A DNA stretch of 64,000 nt from CAADGY01 sp900696665 (GTDB taxonomy: Bacteria; Acidobacteriota; Terriglobia; Bryobacterales; Bryobacteraceae). Position numbers and translations under genes: made by a program. The notes under the pieces were generated by a model. The model did no database searches. It had not been told where the DNA came from and saw only the letters and a program-made list of their open reading frames with translations. The stretch covers positions 26,487-90,486 of the forward strand of contig JAPSFM010000011.1 of the NCBI GenBank assembly GCA_035063885.1. Reading direction: 5' to 3'. The stretch's first letter is position 1; each line of letters begins with the position of its first letter. Positions 44,999-53,497 of this stretch are shown piece after piece.

Positions 44999-47155
44999 AT
45001 GAAAATCACTGTCTTCTATGTCGGATCCAGCCTGCTGGCGCCCCTCAAGAATGCCGAGCGGGAGATTAACAGGCAATGCCGGCTCGGGCTTGCCGTCGCT
45101 GCGCATAATTGCACACTGCGGGTTCCCGATGCCGAATGGCCGGCGATTGAACGCGACATAGACGATGCCGCAATCGTTTTAATCATCCATGTAACCGACA
45201 ATGACAACGCGGCACGGATCGTTGCGGCCCTGGACCGCTGCCGCTCACGCCATCGTGCGGTGATCGCCATCAATTGCATGCGCAGCCTGATGGTGCGCAC
45301 CAGGCTCGGCAAGCTGGAAGGAATGAAGCTGTTCAATCTCTGGCGAGAAAGGGAGCGGGGCGCTATTTACCGGGCCGTGCGTGACGCGGGGTCCTGGATG
45401 GGCAGCTATGCACGCGCCCGAAACCGAGAGGATAAGAGCACGGGAGGACACAAGCATTCCCTGCTTCTCAAGCAAATGCCGTCCCTTCTGCGGCTGACAC
45501 CTTCGATAGGTATCCTGCGGGACGTCAAACACTATCTGACGGTTTTCTGCTATTTGCTTCAGCCCACACCAGGAAACATCCGGTCCCTGCTTCTCTACAC
45601 CATCCGTCACTACATTCCCGAACTAGCAGGATGTATCCATCGTATCGACGCGCCGGAAAACAGACCCTCCACCGGAATCTATCATCCGGATGCGGCTTCG
45701 TTGTTCTCTTCTTTCGAAGAGTATTGCGCGTGGTACGAGGGGCGCCCGTTTGATACCGGTGGCCACCCGCGCATGGACACAAACCGAGCTATCGGCCTGC
45801 TGCTGACGAGGCCGCAGATTGTGAGTGGCGCCTGCCGCCATTACGACTACCTGATACGGCTGCTCGAATCGGAAGGGCTTCCGGTAGTTCCGGTGCTGTC
45901 CACTTTCATGGACAACCGTGAAGCGTGCCAGGAATTTCTGGTGGATGCTCAAACCAACACCCCGCGTGTAGCCCAGATAGTTTCTCTTACGGGTTTCAGC
46001 TTTGTCGGTGGACCTGCGATGAACGACAGTGAGGCGGCCGTGGACTATCTCAAAGTTCTGAATCGCCCATTCCGGTCCATTGTCAGCCTGGAAATGCAGC
46101 GCATTGAGCAGTGGGAGGAGAGCGTCATTGGTCTGAACCCTGTGCAAACGGCCATGCAGGTGGCTATCCCCGAGATCGACGGCGCCACGGAGCCTTTCGT
46201 GTTCGGCGGACTCGCGGCCGGTAAAGACGAACCGGAGGCGATCGAGGAACGGTGTGAACGGGTCGTTCGCCGCCTGGTTCGTTGGGACCGGCTGCGCCTG
46301 GCGCCCCGTTCCGAACGCCGCCTGGCATTCATCGTCTACTGTTTTCCTCCGGACAAAGGCAACCTGGGAACAGCGGCGGAGCTAGATGTGTTTCCCAGCA
46401 TCTGGGATATTCTCCGGCGCCTTCAAACCGACGGATATCGCGTCGACGTACCCGAGACCCCCGATACCCTTCGCGGTCTCCTGCTCGGTGCAAACAGTGG
46501 TCTCGTTCCGGCAGGAGAACACCTGGCGTCGGTAGCCTATCGCATGCCTGTCGAGGAGTATTATCATTCGTGTCCTTATGTGCGCGAAATTGAAGAGGAG
46601 TGGGGATCTGCACCGGGCCGCATCAATGCTCACGGACGTGATCTTCTGATCCACGGCGTGCAGTTGAAAAATGTTTTTTTAGGTGTCCAGCCGACATTCG
46701 GTTACGAGGGCGATCCGATGCGGATGATGATGGCAAAGAACGGAACGCCCCATCATGGTTTCATGGCTTTTTATTTGTATCTGGAAAACATCTTCCGCGC
46801 GGACGCCCTTATCCACGTGGGCACGCACGGGGCATTGGAGTTTATGCCTGGCAAACAGACGGGACTATCGGGCTGCTGCTGGCCCGACCGCCTTATCAGG
46901 GAGTTTCCAAATATCTACATCTATAGTGTGAACAACCCGTCGGAAGGCTCTGTCGCCAAACGCCGATCCTACGCTGAGTTAGTGTCGTACCTTACACCGC
47001 CGATTGAGAACGCGGGGCTATATCGGGATCTGGCCGCACTGAAGGAATTGATTTCCAACTACCGGCAGGTTCAGGATGAGACTCAAAAGGAGCAGCTCTT
47101 CGTGTCCATCAAAGAAAAAGCCCGCGACCTCAACCTGGAACTCAAAGTATCGTAA
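44999..47155 (+). CDS. bchH: Magnesium chelatase subunit H, N-terminal half
   Basis: A 718-residue protein matching the N-terminal part of BchH. It begins with the DUF3479 domain (MKITVFYVGSSLLAPLKNAE), which marks BchH/ChlH rather than CobN, followed by the CobN/Mg-chelatase region with LTGFSFVGGPAMNDSEAA, PDKGNLGTAAELDVF and HVGTHGALEFMPGKQTGLS (about 607-625). It ends at IKEKARDLNLELKVS, near the point where intact BchH continues into the other half. ATG 44999 follows the previous stop by 17 bases; an open frame runs 89 codons further up but only as a shadow. It should bind protoporphyrin IX together with its partner. Confidence 0.9.
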   Translation: MKITVFYVGSSLLAPLKNAEREINRQCRLGLAVAAHNCTLRVPDAEWPAIERDIDDAAIVLIIHVTDNDNAARIVAALDRCRSRHRAVIAINCMRSLMVRTRLGKLEGMKLFNLWRERERGAIYRAVRDAGSWMGSYARARNREDKSTGGHKHSLLLKQMPSLLRLTPSIGILRDVKHYLTVFCYLLQPTPGNIRSLLLYTIRHYIPELAGCIHRIDAPENRPSTGIYHPDAASLFSSFEEYCAWYEGRPFDTGGHPRMDTNRAIGLLLTRPQIVSGACRHYDYLIRLLESEGLPVVPVLSTFMDNREACQEFLVDAQTNTPRVAQIVSLTGFSFVGGPAMNDSEAAVDYLKVLNRPFRSIVSLEMQRIEQWEESVIGLNPVQTAMQVAIPEIDGATEPFVFGGLAAGKDEPEAIEERCERVVRRLVRWDRLRLAPRSERRLAFIVYCFPPDKGNLGTAAELDVFPSIWDILRRLQTDGYRVDVPETPDTLRGLLLGANSGLVPAGEHLASVAYRMPVEEYYHSCPYVREIEEEWGSAPGRINAHGRDLLIHGVQLKNVFLGVQPTFGYEGDPMRMMMAKNGTPHHGFMAFYLYLENIFRADALIHVGTHGALEFMPGKQTGLSGCCWPDRLIREFPNIYIYSVNNPSEGSVAKRRSYAELVSYLTPPIENAGLYRDLAALKELISNYRQVQDETQKEQLFVSIKEKARDLNLELKVS

Positions 47156-47172
47156 ATATGGGAGGAGTCCAG

Positions 47173-47565
47173 ATGACAGAAAAGGCTGCTGAACTTGTCA
47201 GGCTGCTCGAAGCCGAACTCGACTTGATTGAAAGTGGAGCTTATGAGCCTTCGGCGGGGAGGCCAACCGAAGACAAGCCGATGTTCTACCATTCCCTGGT
47301 TTGTATCAATCACTGGTTCGTTCCCGGGCATGAACCGGAGTGTCACGATGACTGCGCGCTACTCGATGCCGTTCCTGACAAGCGCAAGGCGGAGGCGCTG
47401 CCCTGTCATCATATTCCCCTGAACGAGGCGGGAGACACGGTGAAATCCTTGGAAGAAAAAGGTCAGCATGAGCGTGTCAAGGAAGAAGTGGCAAACTGGC
47501 TGCGCAATGCCATTCGCCAGCTCAAGATGGAAGAAAAGCCGGTTCGTTCGGATGTGAAATACTAA
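47173..47565 (+). CDS. Small Cys/His-rich protein, unknown
   Basis: A 130-residue soluble protein of no family I recognise. The ATG at 47173 is chosen for its GGAGGA site 6 bases upstream; an ATG at 47158 adds five residues. Between about residues 36 and 85 lie four cysteines and several histidines (YHSLVCINHWFVPGHEPECH, then DDC and PCHHIPL), a pattern suited to metal or haem binding. The C-terminal third is a charged helix. It lies between the chelatase genes and the Rieske promoter, and could belong functionally to either side. No signal peptide. Confidence 0.7.
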   Translation: MTEKAAELVRLLEAELDLIESGAYEPSAGRPTEDKPMFYHSLVCINHWFVPGHEPECHDDCALLDAVPDKRKAEALPCHHIPLNEAGDTVKSLEEKGQHERVKEEVANWLRNAIRQLKMEEKPVRSDVKY

Positions 47566-47644
47566 GCTGTAAGGCTTCCAAGCCGCCTCCTGCCGTTCTC
47601 GCACGCCTGAAATTCTACCGCCTCCGGCGCACAGATTCTGCTTA

Positions 47645-47673
47645 TTGACAAAAAGTTCATTCGCCAATATAAT
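47645..47673 (+). promoter_or_regulatory. Perfect consensus sigma-70 promoter
   Basis: TTGACA at 47645-47650 and TATAAT at 47668-47673 separated by exactly 17 bases: a full consensus promoter. Transcription would start near 47680, about 34 bases before the Rieske ATG at 47714. This also shows that an apparent upstream TTG start for the Rieske gene lies in the -35 box and is not real. Confidence 0.85.
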
Positions 47674-47713
47674 GTTGCGGCAAGCCAATCTACTGGGAAG
47701 GATATGGCAAGGC

Positions 47714-48328
47714 ATGGAGACCACGCGTTCTCCGGGTCTGGGCGGCGGGACGATTCCAAAGCCGCCTTCGAAAGCAAAACTGGCCGCTAAACCCGCAGTG
47801 GTCGAAGCTGTAGGGGTAGCCAAGCCGCAGTCAGACGAAAAACCACCGCTGACGTTCCGGCGCCGGCTGGTCTGGACGGCGGTTGGCGGATTTCTGATAA
47901 CCAACTTCCTGATGTTCCTTCGCTTCTTCTTCCCGCGCACTCTTTTCGAGCCTAGTTCCAGGTTTCGTATCGGCTATCCAGCGGATTTTAGTCTTGGTGT
48001 GGACGAGCGATTCAAACAGTCTCATCGTATCTGGGTCGTGCGGCAACCGGATAAATTGTTCGTGGTTTATGCGAAGTGCACCCACCTCGGATGCACTCCG
48101 AACTGGGTGGAGACCGAAAACAAGTACAAGTGCCCGTGTCACGGAAGTGGATATGACATGGAAGGAAGAAACTTCGAAGGTCCAGCTCCCCGGCCAATGG
48201 ACCGCGCGCACGTCGAGTTCGACGCGGATGGCCAGATTGTTGTCGACATAGCCCGGTTATATTCATGTCCTCCGGGCGCGCCGTGTCAGTTTGAAACGGA
48301 CCCTAATTCATACTTAGTCGTTTCGTAG
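47714..48328 (+). CDS. Rieske iron-sulfur subunit of cytochrome bc complex
   Basis: A 204-residue Rieske protein. A basic N-terminal part is followed by one membrane helix (about 53-72, RRLVWTAVGGFLITNFLMFL) and the [2Fe-2S] domain with CTHLGC and CPCHGS, including the two disulfide cysteines typical of bc/b6f Rieske proteins. GPAPRPMDRAHVE follows as in high-potential forms. It accepts electrons from quinol at the Qo site. The start at 47714 is set by the promoter just upstream; GGGAAGG is the likely ribosome site. First gene of the respiratory block. Confidence 0.93.
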   Translation: METTRSPGLGGGTIPKPPSKAKLAAKPAVVEAVGVAKPQSDEKPPLTFRRRLVWTAVGGFLITNFLMFLRFFFPRTLFEPSSRFRIGYPADFSLGVDERFKQSHRIWVVRQPDKLFVVYAKCTHLGCTPNWVETENKYKCPCHGSGYDMEGRNFEGPAPRPMDRAHVEFDADGQIVVDIARLYSCPPGAPCQFETDPNSYLVVS

Positions 48329-48395
48329 TCACTTACCGGGTATCTAAGGATCGCTGCATCAGCGGTAAACGCTGTCTTTCTGGGGAGACACGAAG

Positions 48396-49274
48396 ATGGA
48401 GTCTGGGCGTCCCGACGAAGAGAGCAACATCGCTCTCAAAGAGAAGATCCGCGAAGACTGGAAGGAGCTACGTGAAGATCTGAAAGAGCCGCAGAAAACG
48501 CAGCTCTGGAAATCGGTCTTTCGCGTTAAGCACGAGCGGGCCGACCCGCGCACCCGGGCGCTTGGTGTTCTCACTAACGTCTTTCTGCACCTCCACCCGG
48601 CCCGAGTCAACCGTGACGCCGTCCGTTACAGTTACACCTGGGGAATGGGTGGTATTACTTTCTATCTGTTCATTGTTCTGACATTTACTGGTGTGTTACT
48701 GATGTTCTATTATCATCCCACCAAGATCCAGGCGTTCCGGGACATACTATTTCTTGAACACGATGTGCCTTTCGGTAAATTGTTACGTAACATGCACCGG
48801 TGGGCCGCACATCTGATGATCATCACGCTCTGGCTTCACATGTTCCGTGTGGTTCTCACCGGATCATACAAGAAGCCGCGTGAGTTCAACTGGTGTGTAG
48901 GCGTCATTCTGCTGGTTCTCACTCTTCTGCTTTCGTTTACAGGCTATCTTTTGCCGGATGACCAGCTTGGTTTTTGGGCGGTGACCGTTGGAACGAACAT
49001 GGCGCGTGCCACTCCGCTTCTGGGCAGCGAAGGGCCGTTAGGGCCGCAACTGGGCATGACGCCATTCAACGATGTCCGTTTCGCATTGCTCGGGGGATCG
49101 ATCGTTGACGCAAACGCGCTGCTCCGGGCGTATATTTGGCATTGCATTGCCATCCCGCTGATTGCCGGTGTGTTTATGGGCGTTCACTTCTGGCGGGTAC
49201 GTAAAGATGGGGGGATCTCCGGGCCGGCGCCGGTGATGCTGGAGTCCGAGATCAAACCGGTATTGAGGCGGTAA
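48396..49274 (+). CDS. Cytochrome b, b6-type N-terminal subunit
   Basis: A 292-residue membrane subunit with four helices and both haem pairs: HRWAAHLMIITLWLH (H-x13-H) and HCIAIPLIAGVFMGVH (H-x14-H). The 14-residue spacing in the second pair and the GSYKKPREFNW stretch are features of b6 rather than bc1 cytochromes. An N-terminal charged region of about 60 residues (EDWKELREDLKEPQK) precedes the first helix. The C-terminal half of cytochrome b is encoded by the next gene, as in b6f-type complexes. The start ATG has a GGGGAG site. Confidence 0.94.
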   Translation: MESGRPDEESNIALKEKIREDWKELREDLKEPQKTQLWKSVFRVKHERADPRTRALGVLTNVFLHLHPARVNRDAVRYSYTWGMGGITFYLFIVLTFTGVLLMFYYHPTKIQAFRDILFLEHDVPFGKLLRNMHRWAAHLMIITLWLHMFRVVLTGSYKKPREFNWCVGVILLVLTLLLSFTGYLLPDDQLGFWAVTVGTNMARATPLLGSEGPLGPQLGMTPFNDVRFALLGGSIVDANALLRAYIWHCIAIPLIAGVFMGVHFWRVRKDGGISGPAPVMLESEIKPVLRR

Positions 49275-49326
49275 GAGAGCGGCCATCGGTATCAACGCGG
49301 CGCTGGCCGGTTCTGAAGGAGGGGGG

Positions 49327-50262
49327 ATGGACTGGGCGCAGTTGTGGAGTATCGTCTCGCTCCCGGACAACATACCGATTGTTGCGCTAGCGGTGCTCGT
49401 ACCGTTTTACACGTGGTACGGGTTGCGGCAGGCGCAAGCTACCGACCGGCTAATCACCCAACTCGAGAGCAACCCAAGTCTGGCGCAGACACACCATCGG
49501 AAAATCTATCCGTTCCAGCCCGGCTGGGCCCGCGAGCTACAGGTTTGGCCCTACTTGCTTCGCGTCGAGTTTCTGGCAGCCATCATCGTCACACTCGTGC
49601 TCATGATCTGGTCGATTACTTTGAATGCACCCCTCGAAGAGCCTGCAAATCCCAACCACACAATGAACCCGTCCAAAGCTCCCTGGTATTTCGTCGGGCT
49701 TCAGGAGATGCTTGTCTACTTCGACCCGTGGTTTGCGGGTGTAGTGCTGCCGACACTGATTGTCGTCGGGCTCATGGTGTTTCCATATATCGATACGAAT
49801 CCCCTAGGTGTCGGCTATTACACGATCAAACAGCGGCTGATCCCATTGTTGGGGTTTGGGGTGGGCTTCCTCCTCTGGATTCTTCTCATCTTCATTGGCA
49901 CCTTTGTCCGGGGTCCTGGTTGGATGTGGTTCTGGCCGGGCCAAACGTGGGACCACACGCGCGTGATGTATGAAGTGAACCACAATCTCTCCGATCTTCT
50001 CCGTATAACGAATCCCTGGTTAGGCGCAATCGCCGGCGTTGCCGCAATTGGCTTGTTCTACACCGTTACAGGCTGGGGCATTCATAAGCTCGTTACAAGG
50101 ACCAGGTTTGATCGAAAGATCTATGGCAGAACAAACCTGCTTCAATATCTTACTTTCCAATTTTTTGCCATCACGATACTGGTAGGGTTGCCGGCGAAGA
50201 TGCTTCTTCGCCTGCTATTCAACATCAAGTACGTTCTGATAACACCGTGGTTCAACATCTGA
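49327..50262 (+). CDS. Cytochrome b C-terminal subunit (subunit IV-like)
   Basis: A 311-residue membrane protein equal to subunit IV of b6f plus extra helices. One N-terminal helix precedes the canonical part; the Qo-site motif appears as KAPWYFVGLQE in place of PEWY. Further helices run to residue 290. It completes the quinol oxidation site with the b6 subunit. A run of G (GGAGGGGGG) is its ribosome site. The missing Glu of PEWY is also seen in other menaquinol-type complexes, which suggests menaquinone as electron donor. Confidence 0.92.
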   Translation: MDWAQLWSIVSLPDNIPIVALAVLVPFYTWYGLRQAQATDRLITQLESNPSLAQTHHRKIYPFQPGWARELQVWPYLLRVEFLAAIIVTLVLMIWSITLNAPLEEPANPNHTMNPSKAPWYFVGLQEMLVYFDPWFAGVVLPTLIVVGLMVFPYIDTNPLGVGYYTIKQRLIPLLGFGVGFLLWILLIFIGTFVRGPGWMWFWPGQTWDHTRVMYEVNHNLSDLLRITNPWLGAIAGVAAIGLFYTVTGWGIHKLVTRTRFDRKIYGRTNLLQYLTFQFFAITILVGLPAKMLLRLLFNIKYVLITPWFNI

Positions 50263-50275
50263 GATACCACCTGCT

Positions 50276-53200
50276 ATGGAAGACGAACGACAGGATGCCA
50301 GCCCGTTAACAGATCCAATCGCAGGGCACAGTCTCAGCGCCCCGATCCTGATTGCGTCAGTCCTGCTGTTCGTTTCACTCGTCTGGGCGCTTTATGACGA
50401 GCTGTTAGGCCAGCGGCCGTGGAAAGGCTATCAGCGGCAGTTTGTCCAACTGTATAGCTCTTACCTGAAGAAGCTGGGCCCACGGCAGGCACAGGCTGAA
50501 GGAGTGGTCTATAACTCCCGGGAATATCGCGCGCTTGAGCAGCGGCTGACTGCCGCGGAGGAAGCCGTAGCTCCGCGGGTAAGAGAGATCGAGACAGAAT
50601 TGACAGGCATCCGCCAGCAGCTGGAGTCGATCCGAATACCGTTTCAGGATGCACGGGCGAAGGTCGCCGCACTCACTTACCAACTGGAACACGCCTCCGC
50701 GGGCCGCAAAGAGTCTATTCGACGAGAGATTCGAGAGGCGAGGAAAGGACCTTTCCGGCTCGAGCTCGCATCCAGCGTTGGTAAGAGTCCGGCGCAGCCC
50801 CAGGCTCTGGATTTCAACAAGCTGGAAGCCATTTTCAATGGCTTGAAGGGCCGTGAAGCCCAGCTTAATGCCGAACAGGCAGAGATCACCAGAGAATCGA
50901 GAGAGCTTCGCCGCCTTCGTGCCGAGTATCTGAGTGATCATCTTGCCGGAGTAAGTCAAACGCAGATCGACGCGCTAATCCGCAAGATGGACACCTTCCG
51001 TTATGAGATCAAGCAGATTCATGTCGAAGAGGCTGGCCTGATTGATCGATGCCAGTCGTGCCATCTCGGCATTTTGGAGCCTGTTGCGCTCTCGGCCGCC
51101 GATATGGGAGGACAGCGTGCATTTGTCAGCCATCCGAATAAGCCGCTTCTGGCACTTCACGATCCCGTCCGATTCGGTTGTACGCCTTGCCACAACGGAA
51201 ACGGACTGGCCACAGCGAGTGTCGAGGACGGACACGGTAATTACAAGCATTGGCTCTGGCCTCTTTTCGCAAAAGAGAATAGCGAAGCCGGCTGCCTGCA
51301 GTGCCACTTCCACGACCGGGTGCTCGAATATGCGCCCACTCTTACCCGTGGCCGAGATCTTTACGAGTTGAAAGGCTGCATCGGTTGTCATCGCTACGAA
51401 GGGTTCGATCGCGAATCCGATGCTTTATCCAACAACTACAAGACTATCCAGGCGCTTGAGCAACAGCAAAAGGAAGCGCGGCTTGAAGCGGATCGGGAGA
51501 TCAAGGCAGGTGACCTGGCCGAGTCGAACGAAGCGGCGCGGCGTCACTATGCCCGAGCCGAAAGTCTGCGAGTGCGCACCAGCAACATGGATGCGAGGCT
51601 GGCGGAGCTCAATCAACAAAGCCGGTTCCTCATGCAGGACCAGAAAATGACCGGACCCAATCTGAAGGACGTCCGGCTCAAGCTCCGGAAGGAATGGATT
51701 CCCGTCTGGCTGAAGGACCCACAAGCCTTTCGTCCGGGAACCAAGATGCCTCGCTTCCGGCTCTCGGAAGAGGAAATTCGTGCTCTGTCCGCATTCGTCT
51801 GGCAATCCGCGCTCGAAGGGCCGAAGCCCGAAATGCAAGCGAAAGGAGATCCAGCCGCTGGAAAGGAGTTGTTTGAGACGCGCGGCTGCATGGGCTGCCA
51901 TTCCCTGGGCGAAGGTGAGAACCGTATAGGAGGAGAGTTCGCGGGAAACCTGTCCCGGCTGGGCGAAAAGGCAAACTACGATTACATCGTTCGCTGGATT
52001 CACAATCCGCGCGATCGCACGCGGCCTTACTGCCCGCACGAGAAGCGCGACCTCGGACCCGAGGATTATACCCGCCACGGGCTTCCATACAAGTTCGGAC
52101 TCCACAACTCGAAGTGTCCGAATGACGGCCACGAGGTTCAGGTGCAGAACATGACGGTGATGCCGAGTCTGCGGCTCTCCTGGCAACAGGCTCGTGACAT
52201 CGCCATGTATCTGACGAATCTCAAACACGATGGCGCCGCTTACTCGCAAGATGTCTCGTACATGGACGACCCCAAATTGGCCGCACGAGGCCAGATGCTG
52301 ATGAGCCGTTACGGTTGTGCGAGTTGCCATGAAGTACGCGGCCTCGAAGATGCACCTCGCATCGGCACGGAGCTGACAAAGGAGAGCTCCAAACCGATGG
52401 AGCAACTCGATTTCGGCTTGCTCGAACACAGGGCTAAACGCGAGAACTGGTATAGCCACAAAGGCTTCTACGAAGCCAAACTTCGGGACCCGGCGTTCTT
52501 CGATCAGGGGCGTGAGAAGGCGCCTGAAGAACGGCTCCGCATGCCGAACATCCAACTGACAGCAGATGACCGGCGCGCGCTTACAACATTCCTGCTCGGC
52601 AGCATGGACTCCGCATTCCGAGCCCAGTTCCGCACTATTCCAGAGCAGTTCCGCTACATACCGACCGATCAGCAGAAAGACATTCAGGAGGGGTGGTGGC
52701 TGATCAAGAAATACAACTGCATGGGTTGCCACAATATTCAGATCGGGCAAAAGTCCATCCTTAGCGGTTTGCCGCGATACCAGGATCCGGATTGGAAAGA
52801 GCAGTTGCCGCCGACCCTGGTGCAACAAGGCGCGCGCGTCGATCCCGAGTGGCTGACGCGCTTCCTGGCCGATCCGTCTCTTGGCAACACCGACTCAACG
52901 CGCAATGGTGTCCGCACTTATCTTCACGCGCGCATGCCCACGTTCAGCTTTTCTCCAAACGAAATTCAAAAACTGGTCCGGTTTTTCCTGGCGGCTGCCG
53001 GACAGAGTAGCCCCTACATCCCAAGCCGGCTCGAACCGCTGGATGACAAGGAGCGGCAAATGGCCCGCACCCTTTTCTCGTCGCAGGCAGCGCCTTGTTT
53101 AAAGTGCCACCTAGTAGGTGATCCCGGCCACGATCGGTTTGCAACAGCTCCCAATTTCCTGATTGCGAAAGAACGGCTCAAACCCGATTGGACGGCCCGC

Positions 53201-53461
53201 TGGCTGACAGATCCTCAATCGATCAGTCCGGGAACAGCCATGCCATCGGGGCTCTTCCGGCGCGAAGGAGAACGCTGGGTATTTGCCGGGCCGGTCCCGG
53301 CGGCTTTCAAAGAATACTCGAAAGATCACATCGAGCTATTGGTACGGTACATGTTCCAATTGACGCCAGATGAGCAGCGCCGGCTGATTCAGACAATGCC
53401 CAAAGCCGCGCCGGCGGCTGCTACTCGAGAGGTGGCGGCGAGAACCGCCGGTTCCCGCTGA
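50276..53461 (+). CDS. Membrane-anchored octahaem cytochrome c
   Basis: A 1061-residue cytochrome c with eight CxxCH haem sites at about residues 259, 302, 340, 368, 538, 681, 815 and 941. One membrane helix at about 22-42 anchors it. A long helical coiled-coil part (about 75-245) separates the anchor from the haem region, and a second helical stretch lies at about 385-450. Met ligands are likely at FRPGTKMPRF and SPGTAMPSG. It takes the place of cytochrome c1/f in the complex and should pass electrons to the oxidase. It follows the subunit IV gene by 13 bases. Confidence 0.92.
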   Translation: MEDERQDASPLTDPIAGHSLSAPILIASVLLFVSLVWALYDELLGQRPWKGYQRQFVQLYSSYLKKLGPRQAQAEGVVYNSREYRALEQRLTAAEEAVAPRVREIETELTGIRQQLESIRIPFQDARAKVAALTYQLEHASAGRKESIRREIREARKGPFRLELASSVGKSPAQPQALDFNKLEAIFNGLKGREAQLNAEQAEITRESRELRRLRAEYLSDHLAGVSQTQIDALIRKMDTFRYEIKQIHVEEAGLIDRCQSCHLGILEPVALSAADMGGQRAFVSHPNKPLLALHDPVRFGCTPCHNGNGLATASVEDGHGNYKHWLWPLFAKENSEAGCLQCHFHDRVLEYAPTLTRGRDLYELKGCIGCHRYEGFDRESDALSNNYKTIQALEQQQKEARLEADREIKAGDLAESNEAARRHYARAESLRVRTSNMDARLAELNQQSRFLMQDQKMTGPNLKDVRLKLRKEWIPVWLKDPQAFRPGTKMPRFRLSEEEIRALSAFVWQSALEGPKPEMQAKGDPAAGKELFETRGCMGCHSLGEGENRIGGEFAGNLSRLGEKANYDYIVRWIHNPRDRTRPYCPHEKRDLGPEDYTRHGLPYKFGLHNSKCPNDGHEVQVQNMTVMPSLRLSWQQARDIAMYLTNLKHDGAAYSQDVSYMDDPKLAARGQMLMSRYGCASCHEVRGLEDAPRIGTELTKESSKPMEQLDFGLLEHRAKRENWYSHKGFYEAKLRDPAFFDQGREKAPEERLRMPNIQLTADDRRALTTFLLGSMDSAFRAQFRTIPEQFRYIPTDQQKDIQEGWWLIKKYNCMGCHNIQIGQKSILSGLPRYQDPDWKEQLPPTLVQQGARVDPEWLTRFLADPSLGNTDSTRNGVRTYLHARMPTFSFSPNEIQKLVRFFLAAAGQSSPYIPSRLEPLDDKERQMARTLFSSQAAPCLKCHLVGDPGHDRFATAPNFLIAKERLKPDWTARWLTDPQSISPGTAMPSGLFRREGERWVFAGPVPAAFKEYSKDHIELLVRYMFQLTPDEQRRLIQTMPKAAPAAATREVAARTAGSR

Positions 53462-53497
53462 GGAATGGTCATTGATGTCAAACAGGAGGGTATGGCT

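Noticed and set aside
40392..47155. Reading the I-D-H genes as a cobaltochelatase
   Set aside because: The N-terminal half of the H subunit has the DUF3479 domain of BchH/ChlH, which CobN lacks. The metal is still unproven.
47645..47713. TTG start for the Rieske gene at 47645
   Set aside because: The TTG is part of the TTGACA -35 box of a consensus promoter; transcription would begin downstream of it.
48362..48382. Small stem CAGCG/CGCTG before the cytochrome b gene as a terminator
   Set aside because: Only five pairs, and the downstream gene is clearly part of the same operon.
51425..52828. 467-codon minus-strand open frame
   Set aside because: Lies opposite the octahaem cytochrome gene, whose CxxCH motifs and operon position are convincing.
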